From Betaproteobacteria bacterium (GTDB lineage Bacteria > Pseudomonadota > Gammaproteobacteria > Burkholderiales > Casimicrobiaceae), in NCBI GenBank assembly GCA_009778785.1, contig WRFN01000002.1:124001-188000 (forward strand): a DNA stretch of 64,000 bases, read 5' to 3'. The position numbers and the translations under genes were made by a program. Shown one piece after another: positions 34,721-44,567 of the stretch. The number at the start of each line of letters is the position of its first letter. The first letter of the stretch is position 1. The notes beneath the pieces were generated by a model that searched no databases, was not told the origin of the DNA, and saw nothing but the letters and a program-made list of their open reading frames with translations.

Positions 34721-37279
34721 TTACTCTTCCAGCAAATCGTCGTCGTCCTGTTCTTCAACCCGTTCCAAACCGGCAAGCTTTTCACCTTCGCCGAGATTGA
34801 TCAGCGTCACGCCCTGAGTCGAGCGTCCCATCTCGCGGATCGACGCCACCTTGGTGCGGATCAGCACGCCGCCGGTCGAAATCAGCATCACCTCGTCTTC
34901 GCCGCGCACCAGCGCAGCAGTGACGACCTGGCCGTTGCGTTCGGATTGCTGAATGGCGATCATGCCTTTGGTGCCGCGCCCGTGTCGCGTGTATTCGACA
35001 ATCGGCGTGCGTTTGCCGTAACCGTTCTCGGTCGCCGTCAACACCGCTTGCGTTTCATCTTCCGCCACCAAGAGCGCGATGATGTTCTGACCTTTATCGA
35101 GCTGCATGCCGCGCACGCCTTGCGCCGTTCGCCCCATCGAGCGAACATCGTTTTCATCGAAGCGCACCGCTTTGCCGCCGGAACTGAACAACATCACGTC
35201 GTGCTTGCCGTCGGTCAGCGCCGCGCCGATCAAATAATCGCCGTCGGCCAGATCGACCGCAATGATGCCGGAAGGACGAGGCCGCGAAAAATCGGAGAGC
35301 CGCGTTTTCTTGACCGTGCCCTTGGCCGTCGCCATGAACACATAACGATCTTCAGAGAACTCCGGCACCGGCAGAATCGCCGTGATCTTTTCGCGATCCG
35401 CCAGTGGCACCAGATTGACAATCGGCTTGCCGCGCGATGCCCGCCCGCCCTGCGGCACGTTGTAAACCTTCAGCCAATACACCCGCCCGCGATTCGAAAA
35501 ACAGAGAATGTAATGGTGCGTGTTGGCGATGAACATCCGCTCGATGAAATCGTTTTCTTTGGTTGCCGTTGCCTGTTTGCCGCGCCCGCCGCGTCGTTGC
35601 GAGCGGTATTCGGCCACCGGCTGCGACTTCATATAGCCGCTGTGCGACAAAGTCACCACCATGTCTTCCGGCGTAATCAAATCTTCGATGGAAATGTCTT
35701 CGCCCTGCGCCACGATTTCCGAACGACGCTTGTCGCCGAACTGATCGCGGATGGAAGTCAACTCGGTTTCGATGATCTGCGTCACCCGCGCTGGCGTCGC
35801 CAATACGTTAAGCAAATCGGCAATCGTTACCATCACTTCGCGGTACTCGCCGGTAATCTTGTCCTGCTCCAAACCGGTCAAGCGCTGCAAGCGCAATTCC
35901 AGAATCGCTTGCGCCTGCTCGTCGGAGAGACGATAACCGCCGCGCTCCTGCCAGCCGAATTCCGGCGCCAAACCTTCGGGGCGCGCCGCGTCGGCCTGCG
36001 CCCGCTTCAACATTTCCTCGACGACCGGCGAGCGCCAGGTTTTTGCCATCAATGCTGTCTTGGCTTCCGGCGGCGTCGGCGACGCCTTGATCAACGCGAT
36101 AATCTCATCGACGTTGGAGAGCGCTACCGCCAAGCCTTCCAAGATGTGACCGCGCTCGCGCGCCTTGCGCAGTTCAAAGCGGGTACGCCGAACGATGACT
36201 TCACGGCGATGCAACAGGAAGTGTTCAAGAAACTGCTTGAGATTCAACAAGCGCGGCTGATCGTTGACCAGCGCCACCATGTTCATCCCGAAGCTGTCCT
36301 GCAACTGCGTCAACTTGTACAAATTGTTGAGAACGATCTCGGCCACTTCGCCGCGCTTCAACTCGATCACCACACGCATGCCGGACTTGTCCGACTCATC
36401 GCGCAATTCCGAAATGCCTTCCAGCTTCTTCTCGCGAACCAGTTCGCCGATGCGCGTCAGCAGATTGGTTTTGTTGACCTGATAAGGAATCTCATCGACG
36501 ATGATCGCTTGCCGATTGCCCTTTTCGAGATCTTCGACGTGCGTGCGCGCCCGGATCACCACCCGCCCGCGACCAGTGCGGTAGCCTTCCTTGACGCCCT
36601 CCAGCCCGTAAATGAAACCGGCGGTCGGGAAATCCGGCGCCGGAATCAGCGCCATCAATTCGTCGATGGACACTTCCGGATTTTTCAGCACCGACAGACA
36701 ACCGTCGATTACTTCTTTCAGATTGTGCGGCGGGATGTTGGTCGCCATCCCCACCGCGATCCCGGAAGAACCGTTAACCAGCAGATTGGGCAAGCGCGCC
36801 GGCAACACCGAAGGCTCCAGTTCCTTGCCGTCATAGTTGGGAACGAAATCGACAGTCTCTTTTTCGATGTCCGCCGTCAACTCGTTGGTAATTTTTTGTA
36901 AGCGGCACTCGGTATAACGCATCGCCGCCGCGCTGTCGCCGTCCACCGAACCAAAGTTGCCCTGCCCGTCGATCAGCGGATAACGCAGGCTGAAATTTTG
37001 CGCCATCCGCACCAGTGTGTCATAAATGGCCGAATCACCGTGCGGATGAAACTTACCCATCACCTCGCCGACGACGCGGGCGCACTTCACATAGGGGCGA
37101 TTCCAGACATTATTCGCCTCGTGCATCCCGAACAGTACCCGCCGATGCACAGGCTTCAAACCGTCCCGAACATCCGGCAGCGCCCGCCCGACGATTACGC
37201 TCATGGCGTAATCGAGATACGAGTGACGCATTTCAGATTCGAGGCTTACCGGTAACGTTTCTTTGGCAAACAAACCCAT
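34721..37279 (-). CDS. gyrA: DNA gyrase subunit A
   Basis: Type II topoisomerase subunit that cleaves and rejoins DNA during supercoiling. It has about 852 residues when started at [20 protein letters not shown], which puts the quinolone region at E. coli numbering: [11 protein letters not shown] has Ser83 and Asp87, the susceptible-type residues. The catalytic Tyr122 is in [11 protein letters not shown]. The C-terminal beta-pinwheel is present, including [11 protein letters not shown], the GyrA box. Longer starts up to 37315 exist in frame; an AAAGG site favours the internal MM pair. The acidic tail DDDDLLEE is usual. Confidence 0.96.
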   Translation of the reverse strand: MGLFAKETLPVSLESEMRHSYLDYAMSVIVGRALPDVRDGLKPVHRRVLFGMHEANNVWNRPYVKCARVVGEVMGKFHPHGDSAIYDTLVRMAQNFSLRYPLIDGQGNFGSVDGDSAAAMRYTECRLQKITNELTADIEKETVDFVPNYDGKELEPSVLPARLPNLLVNGSSGIAVGMATNIPPHNLKEVIDGCLSVLKNPEVSIDELMALIPAPDFPTAGFIYGLEGVKEGYRTGRGRVVIRARTHVEDLEKGNRQAIIVDEIPYQVNKTNLLTRIGELVREKKLEGISELRDESDKSGMRVVIELKRGEVAEIVLNNLYKLTQLQDSFGMNMVALVNDQPRLLNLKQFLEHFLLHRREVIVRRTRFELRKARERGHILEGLAVALSNVDEIIALIKASPTPPEAKTALMAKTWRSPVVEEMLKRAQADAARPEGLAPEFGWQERGGYRLSDEQAQAILELRLQRLTGLEQDKITGEYREVMVTIADLLNVLATPARVTQIIETELTSIRDQFGDKRRSEIVAQGEDISIEDLITPEDMVVTLSHSGYMKSQPVAEYRSQRRGGRGKQATATKENDFIERMFIANTHHYILCFSNRGRVYWLKVYNVPQGGRASRGKPIVNLVPLADREKITAILPVPEFSEDRYVFMATAKGTVKKTRLSDFSRPRPSGIIAVDLADGDYLIGAALTDGKHDVMLFSSGGKAVRFDENDVRSMGRTAQGVRGMQLDKGQNIIALLVAEDETQAVLTATENGYGKRTPIVEYTRHGRGTKGMIAIQQSERNGQVVTAALVRGEDEVMLISTGGVLIRTKVASIREMGRSTQGVTLINLGEGEKLAGLERVEEQDDDDLLEE

Positions 37280-37315
37280 CATTGAATACAGCCTTTCAGG
37301 AGCGGGAAGCCCCAC

Positions 37316-37649
37316 CCGCGCACGCCCAAACGGACGTCAAAAATTGTCAAAAACCATTCAACAATCGAATGATTTCCGGAATGTGATATTTTACACCATT
37401 GACAGTGGTGTTGCATGGATGTCACGCCCACATTTTGCCCATGCGGACGATGGTTCTAGGACTAGCCCGCATAAGCGCTTATAGGTATAATGATGACGAT
37501 AGTTCCTTGTGTCTGCGCTGTAATTGAATGGTGCTGCGGGAGCTGGGTTTTAAAAATCGCATGGTCTCGCTGTTGTAAAAACTGCTGTCGAGAAATTGGA
37601 AACTGTTAAACTTCTTCATCCTCAACTCTCTACGAAAAGGGGTATTTCA
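37316..37649. promoter_or_regulatory. Divergent gyrA / ompA-like upstream region
   Basis: No gene is visible in this gap. A TATAAT hexamer at 37486-37491 could be a -10 element for the plus-strand gene, but no good -35 box is paired with it. AAAAGGGG at about 37635 is the ribosome-binding site of the OmpA-like gene. Confidence 0.3.
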
Positions 37650-38369
37650 ATGAAACCTCGTACTTGTATTATGGCTTTGGTGCTGGTTGGTTCCGCGCTG
37701 GCTTCCACCGCATCGATGGCGCAAGCCGATCCGAAAAACAGCGGCTATGCAATGTTTGGCTACGGCACGCCCGACGCCAACATCTGGCGCAGCGGTTCCT
37801 ACGGCATGAAAGCCGGTATTCAGGATACGCTGTGCTGGCGCACCGGCTTCTGGACTCCGGCTATGGCGGTTGCCGGCTGTGATCCCGATCTGGTGAAACC
37901 GGCTGCCCCGGCAACGCCGCCGACAACGCCGCCGGCTGCTCAGGCGACTCAACCGACGCCGCCTGCCGCGCAAGCGCCTGCGGTTCGCAAGATCTCGCTG
38001 GCATCGAAAGCGCTGTTCGATTTCAACAAATCCGTGCTGAAACCGGAAGGCAAAGCAGCGATTGATCGTGAAATCATCGCCAAGCTGCCGGAACTCGCCA
38101 AGATCGAACTGGTGCTCGTCACCGGCCACACCGATCGTATCGGCACCGCTGCTTACAACCAGAAGCTCTCCGAGCGTCGTGCTGAAACGGTTCGCGCCTA
38201 CCTCGTCTCCAAAGGTGTTCCGACCGATCGTATCGAAAGCCTCGGTATGGGTCTGAAGCAACCGGTCACCGGCAACAAATGCCAGCAAAAGAACCGCAAG
38301 CAGTTGATCGCTTGCCTGGCGCCGGATCGCCGCGTTGAAGTCGAAGTCAAGGGCGATGCCAAGCAATAA
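37650..38369 (+). CDS. OmpA C-terminal domain protein with short N-terminal segment
   Basis: Outer-membrane or periplasmic peptidoglycan-binding protein, 239 residues from the ATG with AAAAGGGG upstream. The signal peptide ends near SMAQA. A segment of about 60 residues with two cysteines (DTLCWRTGFW, VAGCDPDL) takes the place of a beta-barrel; a Pro/Ala/Thr linker follows, then the OmpA domain: LFDFNKSVLKPEGK, VTGHTDRIGTAAYNQKLSER and APDRRVEVEV. The loop GNKCQQKNRKQLIAC carries the disulfide typical of betaproteobacterial OmpA. It anchors the envelope to peptidoglycan. A terminator follows, so it is a single-gene unit. Confidence 0.9.
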   Translation: MKPRTCIMALVLVGSALASTASMAQADPKNSGYAMFGYGTPDANIWRSGSYGMKAGIQDTLCWRTGFWTPAMAVAGCDPDLVKPAAPATPPTTPPAAQATQPTPPAAQAPAVRKISLASKALFDFNKSVLKPEGKAAIDREIIAKLPELAKIELVLVTGHTDRIGTAAYNQKLSERRAETVRAYLVSKGVPTDRIESLGMGLKQPVTGNKCQQKNRKQLIACLAPDRRVEVEVKGDAKQ

Positions 38370-38404
38370 CGCACTGCCCCATCAGTATCAGTGAAACACT
38401 GGCC

Positions 38405-38430
38405 AAAAGCCCCGCGCAAGCGGGGCTTTT
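38405..38430 (+). terminator. Rho-independent terminator after the OmpA-like gene
   Basis: AAAAGCCCCG, a six-base loop and CGGGGCTTTT form a perfect ten-base stem with a trailing T-rich tract, 36 bases after the stop codon. Confidence 0.9.
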
Positions 38431-38543
38431 GGTTTTATTCCCTCTTATCTTTCTTCTGGGAAGGGGAACAGGGCGGTTCTTTCCTCTCAATGGAAGATGG
38501 GAATGTACAATTACCACTCACAAATTAAACCTTCTTCCATTTC

Positions 38544-39215
38544 ATGATCTCCGCCCTCTTCTTCGACCTTGACGGCACCCTGATCGACACCGCCGACGAT
38601 CTGGCGGCATCACTCAACCTTGTACGCCAACAAAGCTACCGCCTGCCGCCGTTGCCGACCGCCCAACTTCGCGCTTACGCCTCGCGCGGCGCGGCAGGAT
38701 TGCTCCGCGCCGGACTCGATCTGACGCCGGAAGACGCTGCCTTTGAACCGGCGCGCCTCCTGTTTCTGGAACACTACGCGCAACATTTGAGCGATCATGT
38801 TTGCTTTTTCCCCGGCATCGAAGCACTGCTCGAACGCCTCGACCGTCACGGCCTGCCTTGGGGCATCATCACCAATAAACACCAGCGCTTTACCGCGCCC
38901 GTCCTCGCCTACCTCGGGCTGGATCGCCGCGCCGCCTGCGTCGTCTCGGGCGACACCACCGCTCACGCCAAGCCGCACCCGATGCCGCTACTGTACGCTG
39001 CGCAAGCCGTCGGCGTGCCGCCGCAACAATGCTGGTTCGTCGGCGACGACCACCGCGACATCGACGCCGCCCGCGCCGCCGAGTACCAGCGCGCCATCGC
39101 CGTGCACTGGGGCTACCTTGGCGACAAACCCATCGAGGCTTGGGGCGCCGACGCCATCATCGACGCGCCGGAAGAGTTGTGGGAAATGATTGTCAGAAAT
39201 CAGGAATCAGCGTAG
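38544..39215 (+). CDS. gph: Phosphoglycolate phosphatase (HAD family)
   Basis: Haloacid dehalogenase-type phosphatase, 223 residues. Motif I is LFFDLDGTLIDTADDLAAS with the nucleophilic aspartate, motif II is GIITNKH, motif III includes KPHPMPLLYA and motif IV is WFVGDDHRDIDAARAA. The small helical cap after motif I fits Gph, which removes phosphate from 2-phosphoglycolate formed during DNA repair or oxygenase side reactions. In related genomes it usually follows ubiG, not seen here. Other HAD substrates are possible. Confidence 0.88.
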   Translation: MISALFFDLDGTLIDTADDLAASLNLVRQQSYRLPPLPTAQLRAYASRGAAGLLRAGLDLTPEDAAFEPARLLFLEHYAQHLSDHVCFFPGIEALLERLDRHGLPWGIITNKHQRFTAPVLAYLGLDRRAACVVSGDTTAHAKPHPMPLLYAAQAVGVPPQQCWFVGDDHRDIDAARAAEYQRAIAVHWGYLGDKPIEAWGADAIIDAPEELWEMIVRNQESA

Positions 39216-39244
39216 AGGCAGCATTCCTGCGAAGCATGAAAATC

Positions 39245-39274
39245 CGTAAGGGCGCTTCGCTAACCGCCCCTACG
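39245..39274. repeat. Short inverted repeat (CGTAGGGGC type)
   Basis: CGTAAGGGCG and CGCCCCTACG bracket a GCTTCGCTAAC centre, giving an imperfect hairpin in the gap between gph and the ankyrin gene. A similar unit is at 62463-62494. It may also serve as a bidirectional terminator. Confidence 0.45.
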
Positions 39275-39288
39275 ATCTCTCTACCGGA

Positions 39289-40008
39289 TCACTGCGCCTT
39301 CGCTTGCCGCAAGTAATCGATGATTTTTGAATTGGCGCTGCGCTTTGCCCAATCCATCGCCGTCGCGCCGTTATCGTTGCGCAGATTGACGTCAGCGCCG
39401 TGATCGATCAGCAGTTTGACAGTTGAATCATTTCCCTGCCGCACTGCCATCATCAGCGCCGTGGTGCCGTTCGGCGCGCGCGCGTCGATATCGGCCAGAT
39501 AGTCGAGCAGCAGATCAACGATTTCATCCTGTCCGCCGGTCGCCGCATAAATCAGCGGCGTCCATCCTTTGCGATTGACTTCGGCGCCTTTCTTGATGAA
39601 CAACTCGACCAGCTTTTGCCGCCCGCTCAGCGCCGCGATCATCAACGCGGTATCGCCATAGACGCTGGCTTTGTCAACTTTGGCGCCCGCCTTTAGCAAC
39701 ACTTCGGCCACATCCTGATTGCCTTCGCGCGCCGCCAGCAGCAACACCGGTTCGCCGTCCGCAGTGGACATCTCGGGATCGATACCCTTCTTGATCATCG
39801 CCTCCACCTCGGCGGCACGATCTTCCTTGATCGCCTTCAGAAACTTCTCGTACGTTTCATTCTTGCTATCGACCTTTTGTTGTTCTTCTTTCTGCGCCGT
39901 GGCACGACGTTCCAACACATCTTTCGTCGTTGACGACTGCGCCGCCGCGCCGCTCGCCAACGCGCCGCAAACCAAACCCCATAAAATCATCACGATATTT
40001 TTACGCAT
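39289..40008 (-). CDS. Periplasmic ankyrin-repeat protein
   Basis: A 239-residue protein with a signal peptide (MILWGLVCGALASGAAAQ) and about five ankyrin repeats, for example GEPVLLLAAREGNQDVAEVL, YGDTALMIAALSGRQKLVEL, GWTPLIYAATGGQDEIVDLL and GTTALMMAVRQGNDSTVKLL. Between them is a charged coiled part (EEQQKVDSKNETYEKFLKAI). Such proteins bind partners in the envelope; no specific target can be named. Its start overlaps the tatD end by eight bases, so it is the last gene of the mltG-tmk-holB-pilZ-tatD transcript. Confidence 0.85.
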   Translation of the reverse strand: MRKNIVMILWGLVCGALASGAAAQSSTTKDVLERRATAQKEEQQKVDSKNETYEKFLKAIKEDRAAEVEAMIKKGIDPEMSTADGEPVLLLAAREGNQDVAEVLLKAGAKVDKASVYGDTALMIAALSGRQKLVELFIKKGAEVNRKGWTPLIYAATGGQDEIVDLLLDYLADIDARAPNGTTALMMAVRQGNDSTVKLLIDHGADVNLRNDNGATAMDWAKRSANSKIIDYLRQAKAQ

Positions 40009-40792
40009 TTACCTCTTCTCCTGCCGGTGTTATTTTGAACAACCGAAAAAAATTAGCGGAACTCACCCGCCCCACTTCGTCGAGCGGCATATCGCGCAAG
40101 CGCGCGATTTCTTCGGCCACATGCACGACCCAAGCCGGTTGATTGGGATAGCGCCCGCGATACGGCATCGGCGCCAGATACGGGCTGTCGGTTTCGATCA
40201 ACAACCGATCCAGCGGCACTCGCTGCGCCGCCTCTTTCACGGTCTTCGCGTTCTTGAAAGTGACCACGCCCGAAAACGAAATATAAAAGCCCAACGCCAG
40301 CGCCGCTTCCGCCGCCGCCCAATCCGCCGTGAAGCAGTGCATCACGCCGCCGACGCGCTCCGCCCCTTCTTCGCGCAGCAGGCGCAGTGTGTCTTCGGTG
40401 GCGTCGCGCATGTGAACGATCAACGGTTTTCCGGCGGCGCAAGCGGCGGCGATGTGGGTGCGAAAACGCGCTCGCTGCCACTCCGCGCCGTCCGGCACAT
40501 GGAAATAATCCAAGCCTGTTTCACCGATCGCCACCACTTTCGGCAAAGCCGCGTAGCGCTGCAACTCCTCAACGCTGGTCTTGGCGTGCTCCTCGACTTC
40601 GGGGTGCAGCCCGACTGCGCAGTACAAATTCGGGTGCGGCGCGATCAACGCCTGCAACGCCGGAAACGTCGCCACATCCACGCCGGCGGACAGCGCATGC
40701 GTCACGTTGGCGGCGCGCATCGCCGCCTGAACTTCGTCCAGACGCGAAGCAAACTCGGGAAAATCGAGATGACAATGCGAGTCGATAAACAT
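40001..40792 (-). CDS. tatD: TatD-family metal-dependent DNase
   Basis: Hydrolase of 263 residues with the TIM-barrel metal motifs FIDSHCHLDF at the N-terminus, CAVGLHPE, IGETGLDYF, LIVHMRDATED, GVMHCFTADW and LIETDSPYLAPMPYRG. This is the full set for TatD/YcfH enzymes, which trim DNA or repair nucleotides. Located next to holB and tmk as in E. coli, where ycfH follows holB. Start ATG directly gives MFIDSHCHL. Confidence 0.92.
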   Translation of the reverse strand: MFIDSHCHLDFPEFASRLDEVQAAMRAANVTHALSAGVDVATFPALQALIAPHPNLYCAVGLHPEVEEHAKTSVEELQRYAALPKVVAIGETGLDYFHVPDGAEWQRARFRTHIAAACAAGKPLIVHMRDATEDTLRLLREEGAERVGGVMHCFTADWAAAEAALALGFYISFSGVVTFKNAKTVKEAAQRVPLDRLLIETDSPYLAPMPYRGRYPNQPAWVVHVAEEIARLRDMPLDEVGRVSSANFFRLFKITPAGEEVNA

Positions 40793-40830
40793 GAGTCAAC
40801 CCGCTGTGAATATCAACAACACGAAACCTG

Positions 40831-41190
40831 TCAAAGCGTATGGGTGGGGCGGTCGGACGCCAAGTGACGCCCCAGAATTTTCTCGATGATTCTTTGCGCT
40901 TTCTGCCCCCCCTCATCGTCGGCAAACTGCACGCCGATCCCTCGGATGCGGCCGGCCTGCAATCCCTCCGGCGTCACCCAGATCACTTTGCCTTGAACCG
41001 GCAAGCGATCCGGGACATCTTTCAGCGTCAGCAACAAAAAAATTTCTTCGCCGAGCTGATGTTTTTTGCTGGTGGGAACGAACAGCCCGCCTCCTTTGAC
41101 GAACGACATGTACGCCGCGTACAGCGATGAACGCGACGGGATATTGAACGGCAGTACAGTGCCTCGTGGAGCTGCGGCTTGTTCTGACAT
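40831..41190 (-). CDS. pilZ: PilZ-domain protein
   Basis: Small 119-residue protein, member of the PilZ family involved in type IV pilus function. It starts MSEQAAAPRGTVLPFNIPSR, with GAGG eight bases before the ATG, and carries the core YMSFVKGGGLFVPTSKKHQL and GKVIWVTPEG. The c-di-GMP-binding RxxxR motif is not seen, as in true pilus PilZ, which does not bind the ligand. The location between holB and tatD is conserved in beta- and gammaproteobacteria. Confidence 0.88.
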   Translation of the reverse strand: MSEQAAAPRGTVLPFNIPSRSSLYAAYMSFVKGGGLFVPTSKKHQLGEEIFLLLTLKDVPDRLPVQGKVIWVTPEGLQAGRIRGIGVQFADDEGGQKAQRIIEKILGRHLASDRPTHTL

Positions 41191-41215
41191 GAAACGTTTC
41201 CTCAAAAATTCTTTT

Positions 41216-42289
41216 TCACTGCGGTCGCCGATGGGAAAACAGCGCACGGTATTCGATCAACAACGCTTCGACCACCAGCCGAGGCTGCAACGGATGGTTC
41301 AGCCAGCGACGCTGCCGCAATAAAGAGCGATGATAATTGAAAAGCGCCGACGGGGCTATTACCGTTGCCAAAGGTTGCAACTTTTCCTGACATTCGGCGT
41401 GGTAACGCGCCGTGCCGCCGCCGTGAATCCGCGCCAGATCGGCCGTCCAGCCGATCAACGCCTCGATGAACTGCCCCAGCCGCTCCTTACCGTCCTCACG
41501 GCTGCCGCCCGCCCACGCCTGCGCCAACGCATACGGTGACAGCCGATGCGGCTGCGCCAGCGCCTTTTGCCAATCCTGCCGCAGTGCCTGCTGCTCTGGG
41601 TCGAAGCGCTCCCGCGCCGTCAGCGGCGCACCGCCGGTCTGCGCCAGAAGCTGCGCCGCCCCGTCGATTCCTTCGCTTTGCAGAAACGCCAGCGCTTCCT
41701 CGGTGGTCGGGTAGGGCGCCGCCCAACGCTGACAACGGGAGAGCACCGTCGGCGGCAAGCGCTGCCATTGCTGCGCCACCAGCATCAAAGCGCTGCCGAC
41801 CGGCGGTTCTTCGAGCGTTTTCAGCAGCGCGTTGGCCGCCGCCGCATTCATCCGCTCCGCCGGCACGATCACCGCCACCTTGGCGCGCTGACGATGGCTA
41901 GTCACCTGCATGAATTCGATCAAGCGGCGAACCGCATCGACCGGAATAGCGTCCAGTCGCTTGATCTCGCCCGAAGCTTCGACTTCAAACGGCTCGATCA
42001 GCATCAAATCGGGGTGTTGCCCCTGCGCCACGAAGTGACAGCTTTCGCAAACGCCGCACGCTTCGCCGTTCTCCCTTTCCGCGCTTTCGCACAACAGCGC
42101 CCGCGCCGCGTTCAGCGCCAGTACCCGCTTGCCGATGCCCGCTGCGCCGTGAATCAGCAACGCTTGCGGCCAAGGCTGCCGCAAACGCGCCTGCAAAGCT
42201 GCGTGTTGCCAAGGGTAAGCATCCTGCCATTCAAAAAACGGCTCGAGCGTTTCCTGCTCGACTTCAACGGATTTTTTAGCTCGGGCCAT
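41216..42289 (-). CDS. holB: DNA polymerase III delta-prime subunit
   Basis: Clamp-loader subunit of the replicase, 357 residues. The pseudo-P-loop is LLIHGAAGIGKRVLALNAA, the zinc site follows in CGVCESCHFVAQGQHPDL (Cys-x2-Cys-x2-Cys with an earlier Cys in LLCES), and the sensor region is NALLKTLEEPPVGSALMLV. It lies five bases after tmk on the same strand, the conserved tmk-holB order. The end overlaps slightly the upstream zone of pilZ without coding conflict. Confidence 0.93.
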   Translation of the reverse strand: MARAKKSVEVEQETLEPFFEWQDAYPWQHAALQARLRQPWPQALLIHGAAGIGKRVLALNAARALLCESAERENGEACGVCESCHFVAQGQHPDLMLIEPFEVEASGEIKRLDAIPVDAVRRLIEFMQVTSHRQRAKVAVIVPAERMNAAAANALLKTLEEPPVGSALMLVAQQWQRLPPTVLSRCQRWAAPYPTTEEALAFLQSEGIDGAAQLLAQTGGAPLTARERFDPEQQALRQDWQKALAQPHRLSPYALAQAWAGGSREDGKERLGQFIEALIGWTADLARIHGGGTARYHAECQEKLQPLATVIAPSALFNYHRSLLRQRRWLNHPLQPRLVVEALLIEYRALFSHRRPQ

Positions 42290-42294
42290 CGTGT

Positions 42295-42915
42295 TCAGAA
42301 CAGAGTATCGAGAATGCCGCGTAACTCCTCGCGGATGGCGGCGATGCTGTTGCTGCCGTCGATCACGCGAAAACGCTGCGGCGCCTTCTGCGCCAGTTCG
42401 AGATACGCTTCGCGCACCCGCTGCATGAAACCGCCCGGCTCGCGCTCGAAACAGTCGAGCGTCCTGCCGCCGGTTTGCAAACGTTTTTGCGAAACTTCAA
42501 TCGGCACATCGAAGAGCAACGTTAAATCGGGCATGCAATCGCCGTGCAACCAACGCGCCAGATGCGTGATCGCGTCAGTAGAAACGCCGTGTCCGCCGCC
42601 CTGATAAGCATACGTCGCATCGGTGAAGCGGTCGCACAGCACCCAATCGCCGCGCGCCAGTGCAGGTCGAATCACTTGCGCCAGATGCTCGCTGCGCGCC
42701 GCAAACATCAGCAGCGTTTGCGTTTCGCGGCTCATCGTTTCGAGCAACAGTTGACCGCGCCACTGCTCGCCCAGCGTCGTGCCGCCCGGCTCGCGGGTGA
42801 CCACGACATTGACGCCGCACGCGCGCAGCGCTTCGGTCAGCCAGTCGAGATGCGTGCTTTTACCGGCGCCGTCGATGCCTTCAAGCGTGATGAAACGAGG
42901 AGGAACAGAACTCAT
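42295..42915 (-). CDS. tmk: Thymidylate kinase
   Basis: Phosphorylates dTMP to dTDP. The 206 residues have the P-loop ITLEGIDGAGKSTHLDWL, the dTMP-binding TREPGGTTLGEQWR, and the DRF motif VLCDRFTDATYAYQGGG. The lid region is arginine-poor but otherwise typical. Its start overlaps the mltG stop by four bases (ATGA). Confidence 0.95.
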   Translation of the reverse strand: MSSVPPRFITLEGIDGAGKSTHLDWLTEALRACGVNVVVTREPGGTTLGEQWRGQLLLETMSRETQTLLMFAARSEHLAQVIRPALARGDWVLCDRFTDATYAYQGGGHGVSTDAITHLARWLHGDCMPDLTLLFDVPIEVSQKRLQTGGRTLDCFEREPGGFMQRVREAYLELAQKAPQRFRVIDGSNSIAAIREELRGILDTLF

Positions 42916-43943
42916 GGATGGTTTTGGCGCTTCTTGATAAAACGATGGACAGCCCGGTTGTGATTGCCGAGATCTTCCGAAAATTCACTGCTGCCGCTGC
43001 CATCCTTGCGCGACACAAAATACAAATACTTCGTGTCCGCCGGTTGCAGCACCGCATCGAGCGACGCCTGCGACACCAACGCAATCGGCGTCGGCGGCAG
43101 ACCGCTGCGAGTGTAGGTATTGTACGGCGTATCCGTGGTCAAATCGCTGCGGCGCAAACTGCCGTCGAAGCGCTCCAGCCCGTAAATGACCGAAGGATCG
43201 ACCTGCAAGCGCATCCCGAGCTTGAGCCGGTTGATCAACACCGACGCCACCAGAGGCCGATCCGACGCCATCCCCGTTTCCTTCTCGACAATCGACGCCA
43301 GAATCAACGCCTCATACGGTGATGCCAGCGGCAACCCTTCCTGTCGCTTCTCCCAGCCGTCGTTCAGCCTCGCCTGCATCATCTGGTACGACATTTTCAG
43401 CACGGAAACATCGTCATTGCCAACCGCAATGTAATACGTATCAGGGAAAAACAACCCTTCCGGCGACGTCTCCGTCGCACCGATGGCCTGCAGGATTTTT
43501 TCGTCCGACTCGTCGAGCACCGTGTTGGCCACTTCCGGACGCTCGCGCAGCATCCGCTTCAGATCGGCGAAAGTCGAACCTTCGGCAATCGTGATCGCCA
43601 CCGGCACCGTCGCCCCGTCCACCAGCTTCTGCAAAAGCGACTCGACCGTCTCCGTCTCCTCGAAGCGATACCGTCCCGCCTTGATCGCCGTCGCCTCCCG
43701 CTGCGCCCGCGCCAGCAACGTCAGTTGCCACGGATGCTTCAACACGCCGTCTTGCGTCAGCATCGCCGCCACATGATTGAGCGACGCGCCCTTCGGAACC
43801 GTCAGCAGATAAGGCTGCGCCGGAAACGACAACGGCTGCCGCCAGACCCAGAACAAAAACACCAAGGCGAGAAAAGCCAGCAGAAGCAACACCGCCACCG
43901 CCCACAGTCCCCGAATGACATACTTCCTTTTCATCCGTGGCAT
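42912..43943 (-). CDS. mltG: Endolytic murein transglycosylase MltG
   Basis: Inner-membrane enzyme that cuts nascent peptidoglycan strands. About 343 residues from MPRMKRKYVIRGLW, with one N-terminal helix (VAVLLLLAFLALVFLFWVW), a LysM-like part, and the YceG catalytic domain: ASIVEKETGMASDRPLVASV contains the catalytic glutamate, and LQVDPSVIYG and TPYNTYTRSGLPPTPI follow. The exact start among several in-frame ATG codons is uncertain; I take the pair just before the positively charged helix start. First gene of the mltG-tmk-holB-pilZ-tatD run, divergent from gspG. Confidence 0.92.
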   Translation of the reverse strand: MPRMKRKYVIRGLWAVAVLLLLAFLALVFLFWVWRQPLSFPAQPYLLTVPKGASLNHVAAMLTQDGVLKHPWQLTLLARAQREATAIKAGRYRFEETETVESLLQKLVDGATVPVAITIAEGSTFADLKRMLRERPEVANTVLDESDEKILQAIGATETSPEGLFFPDTYYIAVGNDDVSVLKMSYQMMQARLNDGWEKRQEGLPLASPYEALILASIVEKETGMASDRPLVASVLINRLKLGMRLQVDPSVIYGLERFDGSLRRSDLTTDTPYNTYTRSGLPPTPIALVSQASLDAVLQPADTKYLYFVSRKDGSGSSEFSEDLGNHNRAVHRFIKKRQNHP

Positions 43944-44024
43944 TTTACAAGAGAATCCTCTGATTCCTGATTCCCGGCGTCCGATCCCTGACTTCCGATG
44001 GATGGATGTGGTTATAATCGCCAA

Positions 44025-44480
44025 ATGAATACAACCCCTTTTACCCCCCCTCTATCCGTCCGTCGCCCCAATGGGTTTACCCTGCTTGAACTCATGGTGG
44101 TGGTTGTCATTCTGGGTATTCTGGCGGCGCTGATCGTCCCCAAATTCATCGATCGGCCCGACGAAGCCCGTATCACCGCCGCCAAAACCAACATTGCGAC
44201 CCTGATGCAACAACTGAAACTCTATCGGCTCGACAACCAGCGCTATCCGACCACCGAACAGGGCTTGAACGCGCTGGTGGCGCGCCCCACCACCCCGCCG
44301 GAGCCGCCCAACTGGAAACCGGGCGGCTATCTGGACAATCTGCCGAAAGACCCGTGGGGCAATCCTTACCAATACCTGAACCCCGGCCTGCACGGGGAAA
44401 TCGACGTGTTCAGCCTCGGTCCCAGCGGCAAGAGCGGCGGCGAAGGCAAAGACGCCGTAATCGGGTCGTGGGATTTGTGA
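44025..44480 (+). CDS. gspG: Type II secretion major pseudopilin GspG
   Basis: Main subunit of the T2SS pseudopilus, 151 residues. The prepilin peptidase site is NG/FTLLELMVVVVILGILAA, with Glu at +5, and the C-terminal calcium-loop region PWGNPYQYLNPGLHGEIDVF is the GspG signature. Start at the ATG of MNTTPFTPP gives a leader of 17 residues. It begins a run of gsp genes on the plus strand; gspC, D, E and F are not in the window. Confidence 0.95.
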   Translation: MNTTPFTPPLSVRRPNGFTLLELMVVVVILGILAALIVPKFIDRPDEARITAAKTNIATLMQQLKLYRLDNQRYPTTEQGLNALVARPTTPPEPPNWKPGGYLDNLPKDPWGNPYQYLNPGLHGEIDVFSLGPSGKSGGEGKDAVIGSWDL

Positions 44481-44488
44481 ATAAGCGT

Positions 44489-44522
44489 CGGGTGGACAAA
44501 GGCGCGCAGCGCCGTACTCACC
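44489..44522. repeat. Short dispersed repeat after gspG (GGTGGACAAAGGCGC type)
   Basis: GGTGGACAAAGGCGCGCAGC followed by GCCGTACTCACC. Units of the form GGTGGGTACGGCGCTGCGCG on the other strand are frequent intergenic repeats in proteobacteria. It separates gspG from the small ORF. Confidence 0.45.
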
Positions 44523-44567
44523 GCCCTTCTCCATACAACGATCCATAGAACTTAGGCAGAGTTAGAC

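Noticed and set aside
34946-36901. Long plus-strand open frame opposite gyrA (651 codons)
   Set aside because: Antisense shadow of gyrA with a compositionally biased sequence.
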